Assembly (NCBI GenBank): GCA_029202385.1
Contig: CP119314.1
Location: 3,784,501 to 3,848,500, forward strand
Direction: 5' to 3'
DNA: 64,000 nt
Source: Candidatus Sphingomonas phytovorans
GTDB lineage: Bacteria; Pseudomonadota; Alphaproteobacteria; Sphingomonadales; Sphingomonadaceae
Shown: in pieces, positions 43,658 to 51,158 of the stretch
Layout: the number at the start of each line of letters is the position of its first letter
Numbering within the stretch: position 1 is the stretch's first letter
Notes under the pieces: model-generated
What the model was told of the DNA's origin: nothing
Databases searched by the model: none
What the model saw: only the letters and a program-made list of their open reading frames with translations
Made by a program: the position numbers and the translations under genes

Positions 43658-45817
43658 ATGACGCTGAAGATCGCCCTGCTCGCCGGTACCACCCTGATGA
43701 TCGCAGGGCCGGCTTTTGCGCAGGAAGCGCCTTCGGTGAGCGTGTCGGACAGCGCCTCCGCCCCGGCCGGCCAGAGCCCCGACGTGATCGTCACCGCGCC
43801 CTTCCGGCAGAGCGAGACCGACGTCCTTTCCGGCACCTCGGTCGTCAGCGGCGAGGAACTGACCCGCGACCTGAAGCCGACGATCGGCGAAACCCTGGCC
43901 AAGCAGCCCGGCGTCTCGGCGACCTCGTTCGGGCCGAGCGCGTCGCGTCCGATCCTGCGCGGCTTCCAGGGCGAGCGGGTCCGCGTGCTGACCGACGGGA
44001 TCGGATCGATCGACGTGTCCAACACCTCGGTCGACCATGCGGTAATCATCGATCCGCTGCTGGCCGAGCGGATCGAGGTGCTGCGCGGTCCCTCAGCCCT
44101 GCTGTTCGGCTCCTCCGCGGTGGGCGGCGTCGTCAACGTGATCGACACGCGCATCCCGCGCGCGGTGCCGGCCAAGGGCTATCGGCTCGACGGCATCGCC
44201 ACCTATGGCTCGGCCGCGAACGAGCGGTCGGCCGGCATGGCCGGCGATGTCGCGATCGGCGAGCATCTCGTGCTGCATGCCGACGGTTCCTGGTCCAAGA
44301 GCGACGACCTGCGCATCGGCGGCTATGCCCTGACCGAGCAGCGCCGCCAGGAGGCGATCGCCACCAGCAAGCTGCCGCCGGCGGCACCTGAGCCCGGCGA
44401 GGACCCGATCGACTATGCCGCCAACGCCGCGATCCGCGGCAAGCTGCCCAATACGGCGGCCAAGACCTGGACGGCGGGCGTCGGCGCCTCGATCATCACC
44501 GACACCGGCAGCCTCGGTGTGTCGTACAGCCATTATGACAGCCTGTACGGCGTGCCGATCCGCTATGCGACCCTGCCCGACCAGGGCCAGGAAGCACCGC
44601 GGCTCGACATCGTGCAGAACCGGTTCGACCTGCGCGCCGAGGTGAATACGGGCGGCGGCTTCCTCGACAAGATCCGCCTCCGCGCCGGCCATGCGACCTA
44701 TCGCCATTTCGAGCTCGAGCCCGATGGCGCGATCGGGACCGCCTTCTATAATAACGGCACCGAGGCGCGGCTTGAGCTGGTCCAGGCGAAGCGGGGCGCC
44801 TGGGTCGGCGCGTCTGGCGTGCAATATTTCAACCGGGTGTTCAACGTGGTCGGCGACGAGGCCTTCCTGCCCAAGAACGAGACCAACCAGACCGGCTTCT
44901 TCACCCTGCAACAACTCGATCTCGGCGCGTTCAAGGCCGAGGGCGGGCTCCGCTACGAAGTGACCGACGTCGCGGCGCGCACGCCGCTGGGCGACGAGCG
45001 CTTCTTCGCGGGGCAGCGGCATTTCGGGGCGCTGTCGGGATCGATCGGCGCGTCCTACGGCATCAGCGACGCAGTGCGGATCGGCCTGAACTTCTCGCGC
45101 ACGGAGCGCGCTCCTTCAGCCGAGGAATTGTTCGCCAACGGCGCGCATGCCGGCACCCAGGCCTATGAGTTGGGCAATCCGAACTTCAGGCTGGAAAAGA
45201 GCTGGGGGCTGGAAGGGACGCTGCACGCGCACGGCAATGGCTACAGCTTCGACGCCTCGGCCTATTACAACCGCTTCACCAACTACATCGCCGAGACCCA
45301 GGTCGCGCAATCGGTGTGCGAGGCTGCCGCCGCGCCGAGCGGACGTACCGTCGAATTCCCTTGCTTCCAGTCGATCCAGACCGATGCGATCTATTACGGC
45401 GTCGAGGCCGAGGCGTCGGTGCTGCTCGCCCGGGTCGGCGGCTACAAGATCAATGTCGACGCGCTGGGCGACTATGTCCATGCCTCGATCGTCGACCAGG
45501 GCCCGTTGCCGCGCATCCCGCCGATGCGGGTGCTTGGCGGGGTCGAGGCGCAGGGCGACAGGCTCAACGGCCGCATCGAGGTCGAGCGCGTGTTCAGGCA
45601 GAACCGGATCGCCGCATTCGAGACGCCGACCAACGGCTATACGATGGTCAACGCCTCGATCGGGATCGCGCCGTTCGGCAAAGCCAACAAGACCACGCTG
45701 ACGATCACCGCCAACAACATCTTCGATGTCGATGCGCGGCGCGCGGCGAGCTTCCTCAAGGATTTCGCGCCGCTCGCCGGCCGCGACATCCGCGCCACGC
45801 TGCGCTTCGGCCTGTAA
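43658..45817 (+). CDS. TonB-dependent receptor, ZnuD-like (probable zinc uptake)
   Basis: A 719-residue outer-membrane receptor. A signal peptide (about 1-22, PAFA before QEAPS) is followed by a plug with VIVTAPFRQSE and RIEVLRGPSALLFGSSAVGGVVN. The barrel ends in LRFGL. The strand region GHATYRHFELEPDGAIGT...NNGTEARLEL and the later GDEAFLPKNETNQTGFF resemble ZnuD-type zinc receptors. GGAG six bases before the ATG sets the start; the frame opens earlier at 43601 without a signal peptide. A Zur-like box sits just upstream. Zinc as ligand is inferred from these two facts together. Confidence 0.88.
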   Translation: MTLKIALLAGTTLMIAGPAFAQEAPSVSVSDSASAPAGQSPDVIVTAPFRQSETDVLSGTSVVSGEELTRDLKPTIGETLAKQPGVSATSFGPSASRPILRGFQGERVRVLTDGIGSIDVSNTSVDHAVIIDPLLAERIEVLRGPSALLFGSSAVGGVVNVIDTRIPRAVPAKGYRLDGIATYGSAANERSAGMAGDVAIGEHLVLHADGSWSKSDDLRIGGYALTEQRRQEAIATSKLPPAAPEPGEDPIDYAANAAIRGKLPNTAAKTWTAGVGASIITDTGSLGVSYSHYDSLYGVPIRYATLPDQGQEAPRLDIVQNRFDLRAEVNTGGGFLDKIRLRAGHATYRHFELEPDGAIGTAFYNNGTEARLELVQAKRGAWVGASGVQYFNRVFNVVGDEAFLPKNETNQTGFFTLQQLDLGAFKAEGGLRYEVTDVAARTPLGDERFFAGQRHFGALSGSIGASYGISDAVRIGLNFSRTERAPSAEELFANGAHAGTQAYELGNPNFRLEKSWGLEGTLHAHGNGYSFDASAYYNRFTNYIAETQVAQSVCEAAAAPSGRTVEFPCFQSIQTDAIYYGVEAEASVLLARVGGYKINVDALGDYVHASIVDQGPLPRIPPMRVLGGVEAQGDRLNGRIEVERVFRQNRIAAFETPTNGYTMVNASIGIAPFGKANKTTLTITANNIFDVDARRAASFLKDFAPLAGRDIRATLRFGL

Positions 45818-45886
45818 GCCGCCTCCGGGACGATTGCCTCGCGCCCGCGCCACCCTATCTTGGGCGGCTCAAGGCAGGAGTGAGAG

Positions 45887-46432
45887 ATGGCAAGCGACGT
45901 GGCGACGCTGGCGGGCGGATGTTTCTGGTGCACCGAGGCGGTGTTCAAGGACGTGATCGGCGTCGAGACGGTCGAGAGCGGCTATATCGGCGGGACGGTG
46001 CCCAACCCGACCTACAAGCAGGTGTGCGGCGGCGATACCGGCCATGCCGAGGCGATCCGGATCACCTTCGACACGGATCAGGTCCGCTATGGCGACATCC
46101 TGGACATGTTCTTCGCGACTCATGATCCGACCCAGCTCAACCGGCAGGGCAATGACGTCGGCACGCAATATCGCTCGGCGATCTTCCCGCATTCGGCCGA
46201 CCAGCGCGAAGAGGCCCGGGCAGCGATGGCGCGCGCCTCGGCCGACTGGCCTGCGCCGATCGTGACGTCGATCGAGCCGCTTGCCGAATGGTATCCGGCG
46301 GAGGATTACCACCAGCAATATTGGGAAGGCGAGGGGCAGTCGAACCCCTATTGCCTGGCCGTGATCCCGCCCAAGCTGAAGAAGCTCCGCAAGAGCTTCT
46401 CGACTCGATCCAAGACCGAGCTGGCCGCGTAA
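45887..46432 (+). CDS. msrA: peptide-methionine (S)-S-oxide reductase
   Basis: MsrA reduces the S-epimer of oxidised methionine in proteins, using thioredoxin. The 181-residue protein has the catalytic motif GGCFWCTE with C12. [26 protein letters not shown] follows in sections, then [11 protein letters not shown] and the late EDYHQQYW segment. There is no signal peptide, so it acts in the cytoplasm. An AGGAG-like GGCAGGAGTGAG precedes the ATG. Ends at a bidirectional terminator. Confidence 0.96.
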   Translation: MASDVATLAGGCFWCTEAVFKDVIGVETVESGYIGGTVPNPTYKQVCGGDTGHAEAIRITFDTDQVRYGDILDMFFATHDPTQLNRQGNDVGTQYRSAIFPHSADQREEARAAMARASADWPAPIVTSIEPLAEWYPAEDYHQQYWEGEGQSNPYCLAVIPPKLKKLRKSFSTRSKTELAA

Positions 46433-46433
46433 T

Positions 46434-46462
46434 ATTCCCCTCCCTCTCAGGAGGAGGGGAAT
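46434..46462. terminator. bidirectional terminator between msrA and aqpZ
   Basis: ATTCCCCTCC (46434-46443) pairs perfectly with GGAGGGGAAT (46453-46462) between the convergent stops. Confidence 0.75.
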
Positions 46463-46469
46463 AACGAGA

Positions 46470-47204
46470 TCAGAGCGCTTCGCCCTCGATCGGCGGCTTT
46501 TTGGACGCGTCCGCGCCGAGCGTTTTGTACACGAGGCCGCCGAGCACACCGCCCACGATCGGCGCGACCCAGAACCACCAGAGCTGCTGAAGCGCCAGCC
46601 CGCCGACCACCAGCGCCGGGCCGGTGCTGCGCGCCGGGTTCACCGAGGTGTTGGTGACCGGGATGCTGATCAGGTGGATCAGGGTAAGCGCGAGGCCGAT
46701 CGCGATCGGCGCGAAACCGGCCGGCGCGCGCGTGTCGGTCGATCCCATGATCACCAGCAGGAAGAAGAAGGTCAGCACGACCTCGATCGTCAGCCCGGCG
46801 GCCAGCGAATAATGGCCGGGCGACAGCGATTCGAGCCCGTTCACCGCAAGGCCGTTGGGTGGCAGGGTGAAGCCGGGTGCACCGCTGGCGATGAAATAGA
46901 GCAGATAGGCGGCGACCGTCGCGCCGAGCACCTGGGCGATGACGTAGAGCGGGATGTCCTTGCCGGCGAATCGCCCGCCCGCCCACAGGCCGACCGTGAC
47001 CGCCGGGTTGAGGTGGCAGCCGGAGATATGGCCGATCGAATAGGCCATGGTCAGCACGGTCAGGCCGAAGGCGAGCGCGACGCCCGCAAAGCCGATGCCG
47101 ACTTCCGGAAAGCCCGCCGCCAGTACCGCGCTGCCGCAGCCACCGAAGACGAGCCAGAAAGTACCCAGGAACTCAGCGAGCCCCCGCTGCGTGTTCGTCA
47201 CCAT
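46470..47204 (-). CDS. aqpZ: aquaporin Z (water channel)
   Basis: A 244-residue MIP-family channel with six membrane helices and both NPA boxes, HLNPAVTVG near residue 63 and [11 protein letters not shown] near residue 180. The start [19 protein letters not shown] is typical of AqpZ. The residue after the second NPA is Arg (selectivity filter), and the water-channel type is supported by the overall AqpZ-like sequence. AGGAGAGGAAGACC before the ATG is a strong ribosome binding site. Confidence 0.94.
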   Translation of the reverse strand: MVTNTQRGLAEFLGTFWLVFGGCGSAVLAAGFPEVGIGFAGVALAFGLTVLTMAYSIGHISGCHLNPAVTVGLWAGGRFAGKDIPLYVIAQVLGATVAAYLLYFIASGAPGFTLPPNGLAVNGLESLSPGHYSLAAGLTIEVVLTFFFLLVIMGSTDTRAPAGFAPIAIGLALTLIHLISIPVTNTSVNPARSTGPALVVGGLALQQLWWFWVAPIVGGVLGGLVYKTLGADASKKPPIEGEAL

Positions 47205-47269
47205 GGTCTTCCTCTCCTTTACGAGTCGTAGGAAGGGAGGTTAGCGGCCGTTACGGCGGCGTAAAGACG

Positions 47270-48265
47270 TCAGTCGCGGTGCGCGGCGCGGCGCAGGCGA
47301 TCGTTGATCGCCACGCCGAGCCCGGTTTCGGGGATCGGCGCGACGGCGATTCGGGGTTTTGGAGACGCATCGCCTCGGTGCAGGGCCGAGAACAGGGCGG
47401 CGGCGGCCTCGGTCAGGTCGCCCGTCCCGGACAGGGAAACGTCGCCGGAGATGGAACCGAATCCGATCAACCATTCGTCCGGGGTGGCTGCGCTGGCGTT
47501 GATGCGCAGCGGTTTGGCCGGTGCATAGTGGCTTTCGAGCTGGCCGGGGGACGTCACGATCTTCTTCCCCGGTAAAGGCCGGGGCCCGGTTGCGATGCCC
47601 TCCGATACCGGGCCCGGGCCTTCGCCGGGAAAGAGACTGGAGATGACTTCCGTCGTGATGGGCCCGGGGCGCAGCACCTGGACCCCGTCGCCCGTCATGA
47701 CGATAGTCGATTCCAGCCCCGCCTCGGTCGGCCCGTCATCGACGATCAACGGAATGCGCCCGCCCAGGCTCGCCAGCACATGCTCCGCGCGGGTCGGACT
47801 GATCGAGCCGCTCGCATTGGCTGACGGCGCGGCGAGCGGCCTGCCCGTGGCCAGCAGCAGGGCGCGCATCGCCCGATGCGCCGGCACGCGGATCGCGATC
47901 GTATCGAGCCCGGCCGTCACCAGCGACGCGATCCCCGCATCGGGGCGGAGCGGCAGCACCAGGGTCAGCGGCCCCGGCCAGAACGCATCGGCAAGCACTC
48001 CTGCGGCTTCGTCGAACGACGCGATACGCTCGGCCGCCGCGCGATCGAGGACATGGACGATCAGCGGATTGAAGCTCGGCCGGCCCTTGGCGGCGTAGAT
48101 GCCGGCAACCGCGCACGACTCGGTTGCGTCGGCGGCAAGGCCATAGACCGTCTCGGTCGGGATCGCGACCGGCTCGCCCGACAGGATCGTCGTGGCGGCC
48201 TCGGCTATGGCCGCCTCGCCGTAAGGTAAGGTGCACGTGGAGATAAGTGGGTTTGGCGAGGTCAT
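47270..48265 (-). CDS. L-threonylcarbamoyladenylate synthase (TsaC/Sua5)
   Basis: Makes threonylcarbamoyl-AMP from threonine, bicarbonate and ATP for the t6A37 modification of ANN-decoding tRNAs. It is 331 residues long. The YrdC/TsaC domain (about 10-200) has IPTETVYGLAADA, KGRPSFNPLIVHV and PSANASGSISPT. The C-terminal Sua5 domain (about 240-325) begins SPGQLESHYAPAKPL. The linker (about residues 211-234) is encoded by a palindromic repeat (47564-47633) and is rich in Gly and Pro. The start codon lies 43 bp from the divergent acyl-CoA dehydrogenase gene. Confidence 0.93.
   Translation of the reverse strand: MTSPNPLISTCTLPYGEAAIAEAATTILSGEPVAIPTETVYGLAADATESCAVAGIYAAKGRPSFNPLIVHVLDRAAAERIASFDEAAGVLADAFWPGPLTLVLPLRPDAGIASLVTAGLDTIAIRVPAHRAMRALLLATGRPLAAPSANASGSISPTRAEHVLASLGGRIPLIVDDGPTEAGLESTIVMTGDGVQVLRPGPITTEVISSLFPGEGPGPVSEGIATGPRPLPGKKIVTSPGQLESHYAPAKPLRINASAATPDEWLIGFGSISGDVSLSGTGDLTEAAAALFSALHRGDASPKPRIAVAPIPETGLGVAINDRLRRAAHRD
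47564..47633. repeat. palindromic repeat inserted in frame in the tsaC/sua5 gene
   Basis: Arms 47564-47590 and 47607-47633 are inverted copies matching at 23 of 27 positions, with the same CCCCGG...AAGGCCGGGG core as the pair at 32519-32620. Reading stays open through it, giving FPGEGPGPVSEGIATGPRP in the protein linker. Confidence 0.8.
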
Positions 48266-48308
48266 CAGGCGACGCTATAGCGCGCGCGACCGCAGGAAGA
48301 GAAATACC

Positions 48309-50042
48309 ATGACATTCACCGCCCCTACCGCCGACCAGCGCTTCGTCCTCGACCATGTCGTCGGTATCGGCACGCTGGCCGACTCCGACCGATTCGCCGC
48401 GGCGACGGAGGACGTGGTCGAGGCAGTGCTTGAGGGAATCGGCGATTTCGCGGCGGGGGAATGGGCGCCCCTGCTCCGCGCCGGCGATACCGTCGGCCCG
48501 AAATGGACGCCTGACGGGGTGGTGATGCCCGAAGGCTTCGGCAAGGCGTATCGCGACTATGTCGAGGGCGGCTGGGGCACGATCGGCGTGCCCGAGGCTT
48601 TTGGCGGCCAGGGCCTGCCCTTTGCGATCCAGACAGCGGTGCTCGACACGCTCGGCGCGGCGAACATGGGCCTGGCGCTCGCCCCGACCCTGACGGTCGG
48701 CGCGATCGAGGCGCTGATCCATCACGGATCGCCCGAGCAGCAGGCGCTCTACCTGCCGAAACTCGCGACCGGCGAATGGACCGGCACGATGAATCTGACC
48801 GAGCCGCAGGCCGGATCGGATGTCGGCGCGCTGCGCACCCAGGCGAAGCCGCGCGGCGACGGGACCTGGAGCATCAAGGGCACCAAGATCTTCATCTCGT
48901 TCGGCGACCACGACATGGCGCCCAACATCGTCCACCTCGTGCTCGCCCGCACCCCCGATGCGCCGCCGGGGACCAAGGGCATCTCGCTGTTCCTGGTCCC
49001 GAAGCACCGGCTCGATGCCGACGGCAACCCGGGTGAGCTCAACGACGTCCGCGTGGTCTCGATCGAACACAAGATGGGGCTCCATGCCTCGCCCACCTGC
49101 GTGCTGAGCTTCGGCGACAATGACGATTGCGTCGGCACGCTGATCGGCGGCGAGTTCGGCGGCATCCGCGCGATGTTCACCATGATGAACAATGCGCGGC
49201 TCAATGTCGGGCTTCAGGGATCGCAGGTGGCAGAGCGCGCGACCCAGGCCGCGGTCGCCTATGCCCGCGAGCGGATCCAGTCGCCCCGCGCCGGATCGCC
49301 GTCACGCGATTCGGTTGCCATCATCGAACATCCCGACGTCCGCCGCATGCTGATGCGCATGAAGGCGCAGACCCAGGCGGCGCGCGCCCTGGTCTATTTC
49401 GCTGCCGGCCATGTCGACCGGGCGGCGATCGGCGAAGCGGGCGCTCAGGACCGGCTCGAGCTGCTGACCCCGCTCGCCAAGGCGCACGGCACCGATATCG
49501 GATGCGAGGTCGCCTCGATCGGCGTCCAGGTCCATGGCGGCATGGGCTATATCGAGGAGACCGGCGCGGCGCAGTTCTACCGCGATGCGCGCATCACCCC
49601 GATCTATGAAGGGACCAACGGCATCCAGGCTGCGGACCTGGTCGGACGCAAGCTCGGGCTCGGTGCCGATGGCAAGGGCGGCGGCGTCTTCGCACGGCTG
49701 ATCGCAGACATGCGCGCCGAGGCGAGGGACGAAGGTCTGATCGAGCTGATCGAGGCATGCGACGCCATCGGACGCGACCTGATGAGCCGCGACACGGACG
49801 ACCGGCTGGCGGCAAGCTATCCCTTCCTGACTATGCTCTCGACCGCTGTCTGCGGCTGGCTGATGGAACGGCAGGGCCGCGCGGCGACGGGATCGGGCGA
49901 TCCCGCCTTCCTCGCGATGAAGGCGGCCACGGCGCGATTCTATGTCGAACAGATCGTGCCCGAGGCGATGGGCCTCAGGGCGGCAGCGACGGCGAAAGCG
50001 GAAATATTGTATGCGATACCGGCCGAGGCGTTCGGGGCCTGA
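48309..50042 (+). CDS. acyl-CoA dehydrogenase (long form with extra C-terminal domain)
   Basis: A 577-residue FAD enzyme, longer than the usual 380 because of N- and C-terminal extensions seen in the FadE-like/DmdC-related group. Central segments are YVEGGWGTIGVPEAFGGQG, MNLTEPQAGSDVGALRT (FAD/substrate), MNNARLNVGLQGSQVAERA and VHGGMGYIEETGAAQFYRD followed by IYEGTNGIQAADL. It oxidises acyl-CoA to the 2-enoyl-CoA, or methylmercaptopropionyl-CoA in DmdC; the substrate is unknown. GGAAGAG precedes the ATG at 48309. A small hairpin follows the stop. Confidence 0.92.
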   Translation: MTFTAPTADQRFVLDHVVGIGTLADSDRFAAATEDVVEAVLEGIGDFAAGEWAPLLRAGDTVGPKWTPDGVVMPEGFGKAYRDYVEGGWGTIGVPEAFGGQGLPFAIQTAVLDTLGAANMGLALAPTLTVGAIEALIHHGSPEQQALYLPKLATGEWTGTMNLTEPQAGSDVGALRTQAKPRGDGTWSIKGTKIFISFGDHDMAPNIVHLVLARTPDAPPGTKGISLFLVPKHRLDADGNPGELNDVRVVSIEHKMGLHASPTCVLSFGDNDDCVGTLIGGEFGGIRAMFTMMNNARLNVGLQGSQVAERATQAAVAYARERIQSPRAGSPSRDSVAIIEHPDVRRMLMRMKAQTQAARALVYFAAGHVDRAAIGEAGAQDRLELLTPLAKAHGTDIGCEVASIGVQVHGGMGYIEETGAAQFYRDARITPIYEGTNGIQAADLVGRKLGLGADGKGGGVFARLIADMRAEARDEGLIELIEACDAIGRDLMSRDTDDRLAASYPFLTMLSTAVCGWLMERQGRAATGSGDPAFLAMKAATARFYVEQIVPEAMGLRAAATAKAEILYAIPAEAFGA

Positions 50043-50056
50043 CCCCCTTCGCCATG

Positions 50057-50072
50057 GCCCGGCTTGCCGGGC
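50057..50072. terminator. short terminator between converging genes
   Basis: GCCCGGC-TT-GCCGGGC, a seven-bp perfect stem with minimal loop, lies between the acyl-CoA dehydrogenase stop (50042) and the GntR gene stop (50073). Confidence 0.55.
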
Positions 50073-50429
50073 TTACGCCCCTGCGCGCTCCAGCAGGTCT
50101 TCGGTATCGAGGCCCAGCAGCACGATGTGCGCGCGGATGCGCGGCCAGCTGTCGCGGATGAAATGCTCGCGCTCAGCCGCGCGAAGCTTTTCGGCGGCGC
50201 CCGGCAGCACGAACATGCCGACGCCGCGCCTGACCTCGACATAGCCGTCGTCCTGGAAGCTCTGATAGGCCTTGGCCACCGTCAGCGGGTTGGCGCCGTG
50301 TTCGGCCGCAAGCGCACGGACCGACGGAAGCTGGTCCCCCGCGCGATACTCCCCGCGCAGGATCGCCGCGGAAATCGTGCCGCGAAGCTTGATATAGACG
50401 GGACTGTCTTCGCTGTTCAGGGCTGTCAT
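50073..50429 (-). CDS. GntR-family regulator, short YtrA type
   Basis: A 118-residue regulator made of an N-terminal winged helix (about residues 10-75; QLPSVRALAAEHGANPLTVAKAYQ is the recognition unit, in line with the YtrA subfamily) and a short helical dimer tail without a large ligand domain. The start is the ATG at 50429; there is no clear ribosome binding site. YtrA-type regulators usually control ABC transporters, but none is adjacent. Two tandem palindromes lie 42-75 bp upstream, inside the end of the nitroreductase gene, and may be its own operator. Confidence 0.88.
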   Translation of the reverse strand: MTALNSEDSPVYIKLRGTISAAILRGEYRAGDQLPSVRALAAEHGANPLTVAKAYQSFQDDGYVEVRRGVGMFVLPGAAEKLRAAEREHFIRDSWPRIRAHIVLLGLDTEDLLERAGA

Positions 50430-50466
50430 GGTGCAATAATACACCGATCAGGCCGAGAGTCCAACA

Positions 50467-51051
50467 CTATGTCCAATATCGGACGATTTTGTCCGATTCC
50501 GGACGCGGCCGCTCTTCCAGGGGCCTGGAAGGTGTCCCGATAAACATGAATCCGGCGATTTTTTCCGGCGCTGTGCCAAAAGCGTCACGCACCGACTCGT
50601 TGTAACTAGCCCATCCGGTGAGCCATCCGCCGGCGAACCCGGCGGCATGCGCGGCATGGAGCAGGTTCATGCACGCGGCGCCCGCCGACAGTTCCTGCTC
50701 CCACAACGGGATATGGCTTTCGGACTTCGGCGAGGACAGCACGACGACCAGAGTCGGTGCCTGGCGGGCGAACTGGTCGAGCGCTTCGATCTCGAGCCGC
50801 GCTGCCTGCGGACGTTCGGCGCGATAGGCGGTGGTGATCAGGTCGCTGAGCGCTTCGCGGCGATCGGCCGGGACCACGACGAAACGCCACGGCGCCAGCT
50901 TGCCGTGATCGGGCGTGCGCGCCGCGATCCCGAGCATATGGGTAAGCTGGGCCTCGTCCGGGCCTGGCGCGACAAGGTCGCGCGGCTTGCCCGAACGGCG
51001 GGTGGCGAGGAGCGCGAGCGGACTGCTGGTGTCGTTGAACATGGCGGTCAT
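50467..51051 (-). CDS. nitroreductase-family protein (YdjA-like)
   Basis: A 194-residue FMN-dependent nitroreductase-fold protein. LLATRRSGKPRDLVAPGP near the start gives the FMN-phosphate contact area. ARTPDHGKLAPWRFVVV follows, then AGAACMNLLHAAHAAGFAGGWLTGW and FMFIGTP near the end, matching the small YdjA-like group. It would reduce an electrophile with NAD(P)H; the physiological substrate is unknown. ATGs at 51051 and 51042 are both possible starts. It lies upstream of the GntR gene on the same strand (37-bp gap). Confidence 0.9.
   Translation of the reverse strand: MTAMFNDTSSPLALLATRRSGKPRDLVAPGPDEAQLTHMLGIAARTPDHGKLAPWRFVVVPADRREALSDLITTAYRAERPQAARLEIEALDQFARQAPTLVVVLSSPKSESHIPLWEQELSAGAACMNLLHAAHAAGFAGGWLTGWASYNESVRDAFGTAPEKIAGFMFIGTPSRPLEERPRPESDKIVRYWT
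50471..50504. promoter_or_regulatory. tandem palindromes upstream of the GntR gene
   Basis: GTCCAATATCGGAC (50471-50484) and GTCCGATTCCGGAC (50491-50504) are palindromic sites spaced exactly 20 bp, two helical turns. They overlap the last codons of the nitroreductase gene, 42-75 bp upstream of the GntR start. Confidence 0.35.
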
Positions 51052-51158
51052 CTAGCGATGGCCACGCGTATTTACACCCCGGCGCATGCCGCTAGTCTCC
51101 GCGCCATCAGCAACGCCGCATCTGACGGCGTGAAGTCATTCAGGGAGCGACCAAAAAA

